Source: CAZPWF01 sp964590725
GTDB lineage: Bacteria > Patescibacteriota > Saccharimonadia > Saccharimonadales > JACQNP01
DNA: 28,754 bases
Reading direction: 5' to 3'
Assembly (NCBI GenBank): GCA_964590725.1
Contig: CAZPWF010000009.1
Location: forward strand, 1-28,754
Shown here: piece by piece, positions 15,151 through 23,538 of the stretch
Numbering within the stretch: the stretch's first letter is position 1
How the letters are laid out: each line of letters begins with the position of its first letter
Position numbers and translations under genes: made by a program
Notes under the pieces: model-generated
What the model saw: only the letters and a program-made list of their open reading frames with translations
What the model was told of the DNA's origin: nothing
Database searches by the model: none

Positions 15151-16723
15151 CCTTGAGCGGTTTGTAAATGAATTTTCGTGCGTGTTTTATAACAGCTCTT
15201 GCTTCTTCTAAGTCAAACATATACGACATTACAAGATATACTACAGATGTAACCGCACTAATTGTTGCGAGTTTAACTCCAAGAGTTATAAAACCTCTAT
15301 CAGAAATCTGCAAAGGTAACACAGAAACCATTATAAAAGCTGTCAATATGCTAAAACCTGTAACTGACATCATTCGAATTAATGCATTCCAGAATTTCCA
15401 ATTTAATAATTCGCGATCACGAGTGACAATTATAATCATCATAATAATCACCTCTGCTGCGGCGACGATTGATTGAGCCATAGCTAAGCCTACAATCTTA
15501 TAAGATGAAGTTAAAACGAAAGCTAGAACAATATTTATAGCGATTGCAAATAACGATACAAATAGAGGAGTCTTTGTATCTTTCTGAGCATAAAACCAGC
15601 GAGACAAAATCGAGTATACGGACCTAAAGAAAATTGCCGCTGCAAAATAGCCAAAGACTTCGGCAATCTTTGGCGCACTATTCGTAAATATTAATCGAGC
15701 AAAATAGCCACGCGCAAAAAAACTTATCACAGATACTAAAAGTGATATCCAAATAATTGCTCTTAAAACCTGGACGAAGTCTTTTCGGAATAGATCAACT
15801 CTGCCTCTAGCCAATCGTTCTGTTAATCTAGGGAACGCTGCGGTACTAATTGTTGTGCCTATCAAAATTATCGGCGTTGTATGCAATATGTAAGCATTTT
15901 CATAATAGCTAATGTTTCCTGTACCCAAAGTTGATGCTCGGTTAGTTTCAACAATACTATTTATCGAATCAACCCCTTGGTCGATTGAACGAGCCGGCAG
16001 CAACCGAAGAATTCTCTTGAAGTCTCTGTTACGCCACAATATTTTAGGCCTCCAATGAAAATTAGCGCCTATCAAACCAAAAGAAACCGCAACTAACTGC
16101 AGTATTGCTCCAACAAATGCACCAATTCCCAGACCCACCAATCCGATATTGTCTCGGAATATATAGACGCTAATCATTATTGACAAGTTATAAAAAATTG
16201 GGCCAATTGCGAAAAAGAAAAATCTTCCAAACGTTTGTTGAGCACCAGCTAAAATACCAGAGATAGTAAAAAGCAGCGGATTAAACGAAATGAAACGCAT
16301 GATAGTTACTGCATTACTTAGGTCTTGACCTTCCAGACCGGGCGACACAAAATGCACAAGCGGTTTAGCAAATACAAACATAAAAACACCAACTATTGCC
16401 ATCACAATAGCTAGCATATTCAAAAGACTATTTGTTAAATCCCATACCCCTTTTCTGTCACCTTTTTCGAGGTGCTCAGACAAAATCGGTATAAAAGCCA
16501 CCCCCAATGCACCAGCTGCGAATGTAAAAAAGAAAAAATCAGGAATCTTAAAAGCTGCGAAGTAAGCGTCTGTACTTTGTCCGCCTACAATTAGAAAATT
16601 AGCATTTACTATTTTATACCTTAAGAAACCCAGCACCTGGCCAATAAGAGAAACAGCCAGTAATAAGGTTGCAGCGCTACTTACCCCAAGCTTAGTGTTT
16701 GCACGTCTAATATACTTGTTCAT
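15140..16723 (-). CDS. murJ: Lipid II flippase MurJ (MviN family)
   Basis: 527 aa polytopic membrane protein with about 14 hydrophobic helices. The N-terminal third has the MurJ-type pattern FLRYKIVNANFLIVGGQSTD then YFAAFKIPDFFF (about 50-65) and an ALGVAFIPILSEHL segment, matching the family's first two helices. It flips lipid II for peptidoglycan synthesis, so the organism builds its own wall. It lies 50 bp downstream of ftsH and 27 bp upstream of lepA. A TATAAT box (16733-16738) ends 9 nt before the ATG. No Shine-Dalgarno. Confidence 0.95.
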   Translation of the reverse strand: MNKYIRRANTKLGVSSAATLLLAVSLIGQVLGFLRYKIVNANFLIVGGQSTDAYFAAFKIPDFFFFTFAAGALGVAFIPILSEHLEKGDRKGVWDLTNSLLNMLAIVMAIVGVFMFVFAKPLVHFVSPGLEGQDLSNAVTIMRFISFNPLLFTISGILAGAQQTFGRFFFFAIGPIFYNLSIMISVYIFRDNIGLVGLGIGAFVGAILQLVAVSFGLIGANFHWRPKILWRNRDFKRILRLLPARSIDQGVDSINSIVETNRASTLGTGNISYYENAYILHTTPIILIGTTISTAAFPRLTERLARGRVDLFRKDFVQVLRAIIWISLLVSVISFFARGYFARLIFTNSAPKIAEVFGYFAAAIFFRSVYSILSRWFYAQKDTKTPLFVSLFAIAINIVLAFVLTSSYKIVGLAMAQSIVAAAEVIIMMIIIVTRDRELLNWKFWNALIRMMSVTGFSILTAFIMVSVLPLQISDRGFITLGVKLATISAVTSVVYLVMSYMFDLEEARAVIKHARKFIYKPLKVNI

Positions 16724-16732
16724 TGAGTTCTT

Positions 16733-16738
16733 ATTATA
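16733..16738 (-). promoter_or_regulatory. Candidate -10 box of murJ
   Basis: Reverse strand TATAAT, 9 nt before the murJ ATG, in the 50-bp ftsH-murJ gap. No convincing -35. Confidence 0.4.
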
Positions 16739-16773
16739 GATAGAAAACTAAGTTAAAGACAGAGTAAAACTGA

Positions 16774-18645
16774 CTAATACAACATTGCTGATTTTGGCAT
16801 TGTGCTATCTTTCAGGATTTCTAGCACGTCTTCGGCTTCAACTGTCTCTTTTTCAATCAGGCGATCTTTTAGTAAATCAAGCTTGGACTTGTTGGCCTTT
16901 ATGACTTCTCGAGCTCGAGTCGCCGCTTCTGTAATTAACGCTTCAACTTCGTCATCAATCACCTTAGCGGTTTCGTCTGAATATTGTCGCTCATGAACCA
17001 ACCTGTCAAGCATCATGCCTTCGTCAACATGAAAAACTTGGTCTCGCAACTTTGAACCCATACCTTGATTGATTACCATCTCTCTGGCTAACTCTGCTGC
17101 TTTTTGTAAATCACTACCGGCGCCAGTAGTTACTCGATCTGCACCGTAAACAACTTCTTCGGCAATACGCCCACCAAGCATACGCGCAAGTACATCTTTA
17201 TACTCGATTATACTATGGTAGCTCTTATCCTCTGGCGGTATAAACCATGTCACACCACCCGTGCCGCCGCGCGGGATTATAGTAACTTTATGTACCATGT
17301 CGCTGTCTGGTAATACATGACCAACTATTGCATGACCGGCTTCATGATAGGCAGTTAATTCTTTTTCTTTGTCGCTCATGATCTTACTCTTGCGCTCTGG
17401 CCCTATAGCAACTTTTTCGAAGGCACTAGTTACGTCATCGTTAGATATCTCTTTTCGGCTATGTCGTGCCGCAGTAATTGCAGCTTCGTTACAAATATTT
17501 GCAAGGTCAGCCCCAGATGAACCAGCTGTTTTAGCCGCAAGCGCATCAAGATCAACATTCTTAGCCAAAGGCTTTTTCGAAAAATGAACCTTTAGAATTG
17601 CTTCTCGGTCTTTTCGGTCCGGTAAGCCAATATTGACACGACGATCGAAGCGACCCGGTCGCAATAAAGCAGAGTCGAGCACATCAGCTCTGTTTGTGGC
17701 CGCAAGCACAATAACATTCGTACCTTGCTCAAAACCGTCCATTTCTACCAATATCTGGTTTAGCGTTTGCTCTCGCTCATCATGACCGCCGCCCATACCA
17801 CTACCACGCTTACGACCAACTGCATCTATCTCGTCAATAAAGATAATACAGGGCGAATTCTTTTTTGCTTTCGCGAAAAGATCACGAACTCGACTTGCAC
17901 CAACCCCAACAAACATTTCAACAAATTCAGAGCCAGAAATACTAAAGAACGGCACATCTGCCTCGCCCGCCACCGCCCGAGCCAGCATAGTCTTACCGGT
18001 ACCCGGAGGCCCCACAAGTAATACTCCTTTTGGAATTTTAGCGCCAAGCGATTCAAACTTTTTGGGAAATTTAAGAAATTCAACGACTTCTTCCAAGTCT
18101 TGTTTTGCCTCATCAGAGCCCGCAATATTTTTAAACGTAACTTTGTCTTTTTCATTACCGTATAAACGAGCCCGACTTTTACCAAAGCTCATGGCTTGAT
18201 TGCCTTGCCCCTGTGCGCTACGAAGCATAAAGAACAACACCGCACTGATTACTATAACTGGCAAAATCGATAGCCCTATGTTAGCCCATGTGGATCCCGT
18301 ACTCGATGCAGGCTTAGTATCAACAGTTACTTTCGTATAATCTACACCCTCTTCCTTTAGGCTTACTTGAGGGTCTTTGTATGACTTTGCGGTAGGCCTA
18401 TCCTGGTCTTTTTTGGTGATTTCTAACGTATTACCTTTGACCTTAATTGTCTTGTACTGTCCGTCATTAGCTTCTTGCACCACCTTAGAAATAGGAACCT
18501 CATCCAATTTCTGTGGTTTGTTATAGGCTGCAAATCCGATAAGAACTAACAGTATTAGAAGTGCTGCAAATCCGATATTTTTGAACGATTTTTTCTTAGC
18601 GCTATTAGCGCCTCCCTGTGAATTTTTGAACGATTTTTTCTCCAT
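16774..18645 (-). CDS. ftsH: ATP-dependent zinc metalloprotease FtsH
   Basis: About 623 aa. Numbered from an upstream in-frame ATG at 18654: first membrane helix 27-44, extracytoplasmic domain 45-122, second helix about 125-145, AAA+ domain with Walker A GPPGTGKT (215-222), Walker B IIFIDEID (270-277), SRH with RPGRFDR (332-338), zinc site HEAGH (437-441). It degrades membrane and cytosolic proteins as a hexamer. Start: a TATAAT box directly abuts the ATG at 18654 but lies 9 nt before the second ATG (18645), so the shorter form fits the leaderless pattern seen here. It follows tilS by 26 bp; the tilS-ftsH order is conserved across many bacteria. Confidence 0.98.
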   Translation of the reverse strand: MEKKSFKNSQGGANSAKKKSFKNIGFAALLILLVLIGFAAYNKPQKLDEVPISKVVQEANDGQYKTIKVKGNTLEITKKDQDRPTAKSYKDPQVSLKEEGVDYTKVTVDTKPASSTGSTWANIGLSILPVIVISAVLFFMLRSAQGQGNQAMSFGKSRARLYGNEKDKVTFKNIAGSDEAKQDLEEVVEFLKFPKKFESLGAKIPKGVLLVGPPGTGKTMLARAVAGEADVPFFSISGSEFVEMFVGVGASRVRDLFAKAKKNSPCIIFIDEIDAVGRKRGSGMGGGHDEREQTLNQILVEMDGFEQGTNVIVLAATNRADVLDSALLRPGRFDRRVNIGLPDRKDREAILKVHFSKKPLAKNVDLDALAAKTAGSSGADLANICNEAAITAARHSRKEISNDDVTSAFEKVAIGPERKSKIMSDKEKELTAYHEAGHAIVGHVLPDSDMVHKVTIIPRGGTGGVTWFIPPEDKSYHSIIEYKDVLARMLGGRIAEEVVYGADRVTTGAGSDLQKAAELAREMVINQGMGSKLRDQVFHVDEGMMLDRLVHERQYSDETAKVIDDEVEALITEAATRAREVIKANKSKLDLLKDRLIEKETVEAEDVLEILKDSTMPKSAMLY

Positions 18646-18654
18646 ACTTGGCAT

Positions 18655-18660
18655 ATTATA
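18655..18660 (-). promoter_or_regulatory. Candidate -10 box of ftsH
   Basis: Reverse strand TATAAT preceded by TG, 9 nt before the ATG at 18645. The -35 is poor. Confidence 0.4.
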
Positions 18661-18680
18661 CAGAGTCAGGCGATGTTATG

Positions 18681-19568
18681 CTATCGGTTACGCTTTATAA
18701 TTTTTATTTGTTTAGGTTCAATCTGTAGAAGATACTTATTGTCAATGTCAGCCACCCTATTCACCGGTGAAGTTTTTGCAATAGCTACTAGCCTATATAT
18801 TTGCTTTTTGTTTACATTACTTACGCCTTGGCGTTCTAACCACATCTTCATTACTTCACAGGCGATATCGTGAGGCAACATAATAAACCAGTGCCTATCG
18901 ACTGTACTGAGCGACGGTTGTACATGTAACATGCCGATAATTAGGTTGTTAATATCCTCATTAATAGACTTGGCACTGTTGATATGATTAAGTAGCTGCT
19001 TTTTCTGAGCGGCGTTTAGCTTGGGCATGATCACGTGTCTAATATAATTACGTAAATATTTTGTGTCACTATTCGTAGAATCCTCATACCAAATAAGGTT
19101 GTTTTGATTAGCATATTCTGTGAGTTGCTCTTTTGTAACCCATAAAAGCGGGCGCCGCACGTTATCGGTCGTAAAGAGCGGCGACAGCCCCGACCGTCCA
19201 GTCCCTCGCATAAAATTCATAACAACTGTTTCTAGAAGATCGTCTTGATGATGAGCCGTAACGACAGCTTGGGCACCCGAATTGCTGCGCACTTTGTGTA
19301 GAAATTCATAGCGAGCTTTTCTAGCCTGCTCCTCACTGACATCGGCACCAAGCTGGCCCTCGTCATAAACAAACTGCAGCTCGTGTTTTTTGGCAGTTTC
19401 CTGTACTAACTTTCGATCCTTATCCGAATCCACTCTAATACCGTGATCAAAATGAGCTACAACTAGACTGATATCGGGACGTTTGGCTAAAATGTCCAGC
19501 AAAGCCATCGAGTCAATCCCCCCCGAAACAGCGACTACATAGCGCCCAGTCGCTAAGTCAATATCCAT
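18681..19568 (-). CDS. tilS: tRNA(Ile)-lysidine synthase TilS (short form)
   Basis: 295 aa. PP-loop AVSGGIDS (13-20) and the TilS signature TAHHQDDLLETVVMNFMRGT identify the N-type ATPase domain. The large C-terminal domains of the E. coli and Bacillus enzymes (over 420 aa) are mostly absent, as in other short TilS proteins. It converts C34 of tRNA-Ile(CAU) to lysidine so that it reads AUA. It sits upstream of ftsH as in many bacteria. The tRNA with CAT anticodon in this window is probably Met rather than its substrate. Confidence 0.95.
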   Translation of the reverse strand: MDIDLATGRYVVAVSGGIDSMALLDILAKRPDISLVVAHFDHGIRVDSDKDRKLVQETAKKHELQFVYDEGQLGADVSEEQARKARYEFLHKVRSNSGAQAVVTAHHQDDLLETVVMNFMRGTGRSGLSPLFTTDNVRRPLLWVTKEQLTEYANQNNLIWYEDSTNSDTKYLRNYIRHVIMPKLNAAQKKQLLNHINSAKSINEDINNLIIGMLHVQPSLSTVDRHWFIMLPHDIACEVMKMWLERQGVSNVNKKQIYRLVAIAKTSPVNRVADIDNKYLLQIEPKQIKIIKRNR

Positions 19569-19589
19569 ATAACTAAGTTTACAACACTA

Positions 19590-20231
19590 TTAGAATTGCA
19601 CACTCCTAGTAACGGAAAAACCTATCTTACTTATTGCATGTTCTTTTTGCGCCATCATCTTTTCGTATTTTGCTTCTGAGTATTTTTTGATCGCTTCTAC
19701 CGAGAAAGTCGACAAATCAAGCTCAGCCTTGATTAAAGCTTCCCTTTTGGCGAGCATTAACATCTTGAATTGATCACCCTCGATCAAATCTGCAATATCC
19801 TCCTCCGTTTGTCCCGGGTCAATTCTTGCAGTTTTCCTCATAACCCCCTGTGCATCAAAGTCGCGGCTCACAGCCATTGTTCCACTATTTGTGCTGGTTA
19901 AATATGTTTCCACCCTGCCCATATTTGGTCGAGTCATAGTTAAACCCCATCCAAATCTTCCAGATTGAATGTTTTGACTATCAAACACCAGCGTTAATGT
20001 TCTGTCACCTTGTCCAGCTAGCATCAGCTGGCGAGATTCGTCCATGTCGACTTGTAGTACAAGATTCGCAGTTCTTTCATTAAGCAAGTCACAGTTCTGT
20101 ATATAAAAACCTTGAGATAGATTGAAAAAATCGTTTCCATTGCTTATGTGCTCTGAACTTTTATCAACAAAAAAGCGGCCATCAGCCGCTTCAATTTCAG
20201 AATGTATTTTTGTGTCCAGTACTATACTCAT
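19590..20231 (-). CDS. Protein of unknown function heading the tilS-ftsH operon (213 aa)
   Basis: No family recognised. There is no signal peptide or membrane helix. The N-terminal two thirds look beta-rich; the C-terminal third (about 145-200) looks helical and charged. It starts 5 nt or so from a predicted transcription start and is 21 bp upstream of tilS. Its promoter is the strongest for the whole tilS-ftsH-murJ-lepA unit. No function can be assigned. Confidence 0.72.
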   Translation of the reverse strand: MSIVLDTKIHSEIEAADGRFFVDKSSEHISNGNDFFNLSQGFYIQNCDLLNERTANLVLQVDMDESRQLMLAGQGDRTLTLVFDSQNIQSGRFGWGLTMTRPNMGRVETYLTSTNSGTMAVSRDFDAQGVMRKTARIDPGQTEEDIADLIEGDQFKMLMLAKREALIKAELDLSTFSVEAIKKYSEAKYEKMMAQKEHAISKIGFSVTRSVQF

Positions 20232-20242
20232 ACTGGGATTTT

Positions 20243-20272
20243 ATTATAGCTTGGACCACGACTGCTTGTAAA
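20243..20272 (-). promoter_or_regulatory. Main promoter of the tilS-ftsH-murJ-lepA unit
   Basis: Reverse strand TTTACA (20267-20272), 18-nt spacer, TATAAT (20243-20248). The -10 ends 11 nt before the ATG at 20231. Confidence 0.6.
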
Positions 20273-20287
20273 GTCAGACGGTTAAGC

Positions 20288-20316
20288 TTGTATTGGTTTG
20301 ATTCCTATGGTTTAGT
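20288..20316 (+). promoter_or_regulatory. Candidate promoter of guaA
   Basis: TTGTAT (20288-20293), 17-nt spacer, TTTAGT (20311-20316), 6 nt before the ATG. An alternative -10 TATGGT is at 20306-20311. No Shine-Dalgarno. Confidence 0.38.
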
Positions 20317-20322
20317 TTTCCT

Positions 20323-22302
20323 ATGGTAAAACACTCTGTAGAAACAAATCCTGAATACACTAGGAATTCTGAAGAACTAATACAAAGGAATCGAGTCGCT
20401 GTTCTTGACCAAGGCGGACAATTTGTTGACCTCATTCAAAAAAATGCCGAAAGACTTGGGTACCCCACCGATGTCATACCATTCGATACACCGGTTGACG
20501 AAATAACATCAAATTATTCTGCTGTTATTATTTCCGGGAGTCCAGCCAGCTCCCAAGAGGAAAAAGCTCCAATGCCCGATAAAAGACTCTGGGGTAAAGA
20601 TATACCTATACTGGGTATTTGCTATGGTATGCATGCGATGGTTACCGGGCAAGGCGGCGTAGTAGAAAGAGGCCAAATAAGACAGGATGGCCGAATTAAA
20701 ACAAACGTTACGAATACCCACCCTCTTTTCCGAGATACAAAAGAAACACAAACTGCACTATTTACACACGGTAATTTCGTTACAAAAATTCCTGAATCAT
20801 TTACTGTTATTGGCAGTCATGATGTCGAATACAGCGATAACGTTGGTAACATAGAAACAACTAAGGTCATCTCCGCAATAGAAGATGGAAATCATGTAGC
20901 TGTACAGTTTCACCCCGAGGTTTTTGATGACACCCCAGAAGGTTATCAACTTTTTAAAAACTTCTTCACCAAAATCGCTAACCTGAAACCAAGCCCCGAA
21001 TTGCAAGAACTGAAGACCGAGCAACAAATAGATTCCATTCGTGCAAATATTCGTGAGAAAGTCGGCAATAAAGAAGTTATAGCTTTCGTGAGTGGCGGCG
21101 TAGACTCTTCAGTTGCTACAGCATTAGCAACCACAGAAATTGACAATGACAAGCTTCATGCATACTACATAGATAATGGCTTCATGCGTGATGAAGACGA
21201 GCTAGTGATCGATTTACTAGAACATCTTGGTGTTCATGTAACAAAAATTAATGCTACCGAGCAATTCATGAATACAACACTAAATGATAATCCTGACTCT
21301 CTGCCTCTAAAGGACGTTATAGACCCCCAAGAAAAACGTAAAATAATCGGCAAAACATTCATAGATGTTCAAAATCAAATAGTCGAGCAACTAGGCCTGA
21401 CTGAAGCAATGCTATTACAAGGAACTAACGCGGCCGACCGAATTGAAAGCGGCAACAGTAAGGGCGGCTCCGAAACTGCAGTGATCAAGACACATCACAA
21501 TCAAGTAAAAGAAGTACAGGACCTGAAAGAGAGAGGTCTATTAATTGAACCGCTGGACGAGCTTTTTAAAGATGAGATCCGCACTATCGGCAGACACCTA
21601 GGACTACCGACGGAAGTAGTTGACAGACACCCCTTTCCAGGGCCCGGATTAGCCATTCGAATACTTGGCAGTAGAGGCGAGGAGATGATTGATATTAGGC
21701 TCGATAAGCAGATTGCAAAATATGTTGATTCATACCAAAAATTATGGGGGACAAATACACAATCTTTAGTGCTCCCAGTTCGCAATGTGGGCGTAGGCGG
21801 CGACGAACGCTCTCATGTTTCCCCCGTGGCAATCTTTAGTGAATTCGCTAATTGGGATCAATTATCTAATGTAGCTATAGATCTTCCAGCCAACTTTCGC
21901 GATCAAATCAACAGAGTCATCGTTGGTCTCGGTCCAAATCAGCCAAATAACATGAGCGTAACAGAAACTGGTCTCGGTCAAGCCGAATGTACACAACTGA
22001 GACATGCCGATCGTATCGTTTTTGAAGAAATGCGAACGTTCGGCATCATAGATACAATCAAACAATGCCCTGTTATTCTACTGCCTCTAAACTTTGCAAA
22101 ACAGCCTGGAGCAAGATCAATAGTTTTACGCCCAGTAACAACTTCAACCTTCATGACCGCACAAGCCATGCTACCCGGTCGCGATCTACCACAGGATTTT
22201 GTATATAGATGTTCCGAGCGAATTCTAGGTGAAGTTAACGGGATAAGTCAGGTATTCTTAGACCTAACAAACAAGCCTCCAGGCACTACCGAATGGGAGT
22301 AG
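20323..22302 (+). CDS. guaA: GMP synthase (glutamine-hydrolysing), long eukaryote-like form
   Basis: 659 aa, against about 515-525 for usual bacterial GuaA. Class I amidotransferase domain (24-220) with triad C100 (GICYG), H197 and E199 (FHPEV); ATP pyrophosphatase domain with PP-loop SGGVDSS (257-263) and LQGTNAADRIESG. It aminates XMP to GMP with Gln and ATP. After HPFPGPGLAIRILG (436-449) the C-terminal dimerisation region is about 130 residues longer than in E. coli: a first PVRNVGVGGDERS block (485-497), an extra segment, and a final block ending NKPPGTTEWE. This duplicated layout is the one in human GMPS, which also ends KPPGTTEWE. Followed after 7 bp by a Nudix gene. Confidence 0.97.
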   Translation: MVKHSVETNPEYTRNSEELIQRNRVAVLDQGGQFVDLIQKNAERLGYPTDVIPFDTPVDEITSNYSAVIISGSPASSQEEKAPMPDKRLWGKDIPILGICYGMHAMVTGQGGVVERGQIRQDGRIKTNVTNTHPLFRDTKETQTALFTHGNFVTKIPESFTVIGSHDVEYSDNVGNIETTKVISAIEDGNHVAVQFHPEVFDDTPEGYQLFKNFFTKIANLKPSPELQELKTEQQIDSIRANIREKVGNKEVIAFVSGGVDSSVATALATTEIDNDKLHAYYIDNGFMRDEDELVIDLLEHLGVHVTKINATEQFMNTTLNDNPDSLPLKDVIDPQEKRKIIGKTFIDVQNQIVEQLGLTEAMLLQGTNAADRIESGNSKGGSETAVIKTHHNQVKEVQDLKERGLLIEPLDELFKDEIRTIGRHLGLPTEVVDRHPFPGPGLAIRILGSRGEEMIDIRLDKQIAKYVDSYQKLWGTNTQSLVLPVRNVGVGGDERSHVSPVAIFSEFANWDQLSNVAIDLPANFRDQINRVIVGLGPNQPNNMSVTETGLGQAECTQLRHADRIVFEEMRTFGIIDTIKQCPVILLPLNFAKQPGARSIVLRPVTTSTFMTAQAMLPGRDLPQDFVYRCSERILGEVNGISQVFLDLTNKPPGTTEWE

Positions 22303-22309
22303 CCTAGCA

Positions 22310-22804
22310 ATGGCGCATATTCATACCAAGCCAGGCGAACATGATTTTACTGTTAGCGCATTCATTGTTCGAACAGATCTTGATGAGCCAAAACTTATCA
22401 TGCACAAGCATAAAAAAATTGGCAAATGGTTGCAGTTCGGGGGACATGTAGAACTAAACGAAGATCCCTGGCAAGCGCTCACACATGAGATCCTGGAAGA
22501 ATCAGGATATGAAATGGATCAACTAGAATTAATCGAGACAACAAATTGGCCTAAACTTAGCGACTACAAAACACACCCACTACCTTTTTCAATTAATACT
22601 CACCCTTTTTCTGATAATCATTATCATACTGATTTGTCTTATGCATTTCGCACGACTGAAAATCCTAACAATTCAATTATGGCGGGAGAATCAGCAAATA
22701 TTAAGTTGTTTTCTAGAGAAGAGTTAAATTCACTTTCAGATAAAGCAATATTCAGAAACGTAAAAGAGCTTGGAATTTTTGTATTAGATAAATTAATCAA
22801 TTAG
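22310..22804 (+). CDS. Nudix hydrolase
   Basis: 164 aa with a Nudix box GHVELNEDPWQALTHEILEESGY (start 45) matching Gx5Ex7REUxEExGU except that the Arg is His (H59). The metal-binding glutamates E60, E63 and E64 are present, so hydrolysis should be possible. Such enzymes cleave nucleoside diphosphates linked to another moiety; the substrate cannot be told. The region after the box contains several His (THPFSDNHYHTDLS). It lies 7 bp after guaA and is surely cotranscribed, suggesting nucleotide housekeeping. Confidence 0.9.
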   Translation: MAHIHTKPGEHDFTVSAFIVRTDLDEPKLIMHKHKKIGKWLQFGGHVELNEDPWQALTHEILEESGYEMDQLELIETTNWPKLSDYKTHPLPFSINTHPFSDNHYHTDLSYAFRTTENPNNSIMAGESANIKLFSREELNSLSDKAIFRNVKELGIFVLDKLIN

Positions 22805-22827
22805 ACCTAGCAAACAGATATAAAACG

Positions 22828-22836
22828 TGCTATATT
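22828..22836 (+). promoter_or_regulatory. Extended -10 box of tRNA-Met
   Basis: TGC-TATATT, 32 nt before the mature tRNA 5' end. Same type as upstream of tRNA-Lys. Confidence 0.4.
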
Positions 22837-22868
22837 TACCCCTGTTCTAACATTTTGCACTTTTTTGT

Positions 22869-22945
22869 GGCAGCGTAGCTCAGCTGGTTAGAGCACAGGA
22901 CTCATAAGCCTGGGGTCACTGGTTCAAGTCCAGTCGCTGCTACCA
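22869..22945 (+). tRNA. tRNA with CAT anticodon, probably elongator tRNA-Met
   Basis: Complete cloverleaf with encoded CCA: acceptor GGCAGCG/CGCTGCT (1-72 is a G-T wobble), D stem GCTC/GAGC, anticodon loop CTCATAA, T stem ACTGG/CCAGT, discriminator A. The variable region GGGGTCAC matches elongator tRNA-Met. It lacks the initiator C1-A72 mismatch and G-C-rich anticodon stem. The anticodon stem has an A31-G39 mismatch. A tRNA-Ile2 identity (TilS substrate) is possible but less likely. Confidence 0.9.
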
Positions 22946-22989
22946 AAAAGTTCAAAACAACAATCACTAATATTAGGCTTGTCATTTTG

Positions 22990-23018
22990 TTTACGGTTAT
23001 AAACGAAGATGCTACATT
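22990..23018 (+). promoter_or_regulatory. Promoter of the 53-aa membrane peptide
   Basis: TTTACG (22990-22995), 17-nt spacer, extended -10 TGC-TACATT (hexamer 23013-23018), ending 8 nt before the ATG. Leaderless type. Confidence 0.5.
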
Positions 23019-23026
23019 GTAAATAT

Positions 23027-23188
23027 ATGAAGCTTATAACTAAAAAAACCGCCATTATGGCACTCTATTTTTTTATTCCTCTTATAATTGTAAGTGTTTT
23101 GGTTATAGTCGCTATTAATTACTATTCAAACAGCTTTCTTCAGTCCGAGAGACTTAAAAGCTCAAATAGTGAAAATTATACAAACTAA
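23027..23188 (+). CDS. Small single-pass membrane peptide (53 aa)
   Basis: 53 codons and TAA. Basic N-terminus MKLITKKT, one hydrophobic helix (about 10-31), then a polar Ser/Asn-rich tail (SSNSENYTN). The helix could also act as an uncleaved signal anchor. It is framed by a promoter with the right spacing (22990-23018) and a perfect terminator (23196-23222), which is strong support for a real monocistronic gene. Function unknown. Confidence 0.68.
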   Translation: MKLITKKTAIMALYFFIPLIIVSVLVIVAINYYSNSFLQSERLKSSNSENYTN

Positions 23189-23195
23189 CATATAT

Positions 23196-23222
23196 AAGAG
23201 CTCGTGAATATCACGAGCTCTT
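23196..23222 (+). terminator. Rho-independent terminator after the 53-aa gene
   Basis: Perfect 12-bp stem AAGAGCTCGTGA / TCACGAGCTCTT with loop ATA, followed by AATTTTT. It may also stop the opposite transcript starting near 23532, although the U-run on that strand is poor. Confidence 0.9.
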
Positions 23223-23231
23223 AATTTTTAC

Positions 23232-23309
23232 TTACGTCACTATAACGACGCGAGCATGTACCCTTTTTGACGTATTTCTACGGCGTGGTACGACGTCTTG
23301 AATTAACAT
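23232..23309 (-). CDS. Putative basic micropeptide (25 aa)
   Basis: ATG at 23309 preceded at ideal distance (7 nt) by a near-perfect AAAGGAG. The peptide has five Arg and one Lys (PRRRN, SKRVHARV) and no membrane segment. It is the second small ORF on the transcript predicted from the promoter at 23539-23566. Ribosome binding is better supported here than at most genes of the window, but the product is so short that it may be a leader or a regulatory peptide. Confidence 0.42.
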   Translation of the reverse strand: MLIQDVVPRRRNTSKRVHARVVIVT

Positions 23310-23335
23310 CTAAATTCTCCTTTTGTTTGTATTTT

Positions 23336-23428
23336 TTATAGATCACTAAACAACGAATCAAATTCTATAATTTGTTCATTGGTTGTTGGCACTAATTCAA
23401 ACGCCAAACCATTTGCAAGTGTTAACAC
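23336..23428 (-). CDS. Putative acidic micropeptide or remnant (30 aa)
   Basis: GTG start, no clear Shine-Dalgarno. Sequence is protein-like (LANGLAFELVPTTNEQ, then an acidic end FDSLFSDL). The same frame is open back to about 23449, just after an out-of-frame ATG (23457) that begins MAKRK. One extra base in the A-runs would fuse these into a single 40-aa protein, so this may be a frameshifted gene. Confidence 0.28.
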   Translation of the reverse strand: MLTLANGLAFELVPTTNEQIIEFDSLFSDL

Positions 23429-23538
23429 ACTTGTTACCTGACCTTTCTTTTAGCCATAATACAGATAATTAACTAGTTCTTATTTGTATATAATTGGTTA
23501 TTTAATTGTTTTTATTTTAACCGCGATTAACATTATTC

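Noticed and set aside
17767..18185. Overlapping frames on both strands inside ftsH (84 aa plus, 119 aa minus)
   Set aside because: They lie within the conserved Walker A/B region of ftsH and have low-complexity, unprotein-like composition.
23223..23532. tmRNA, 6S RNA or RNase P RNA in the short transcript region
   Set aside because: No tRNA-like ends, no tag ORF ending in LAA, and no long self-complementary arms or RNase P core sequences were visible.
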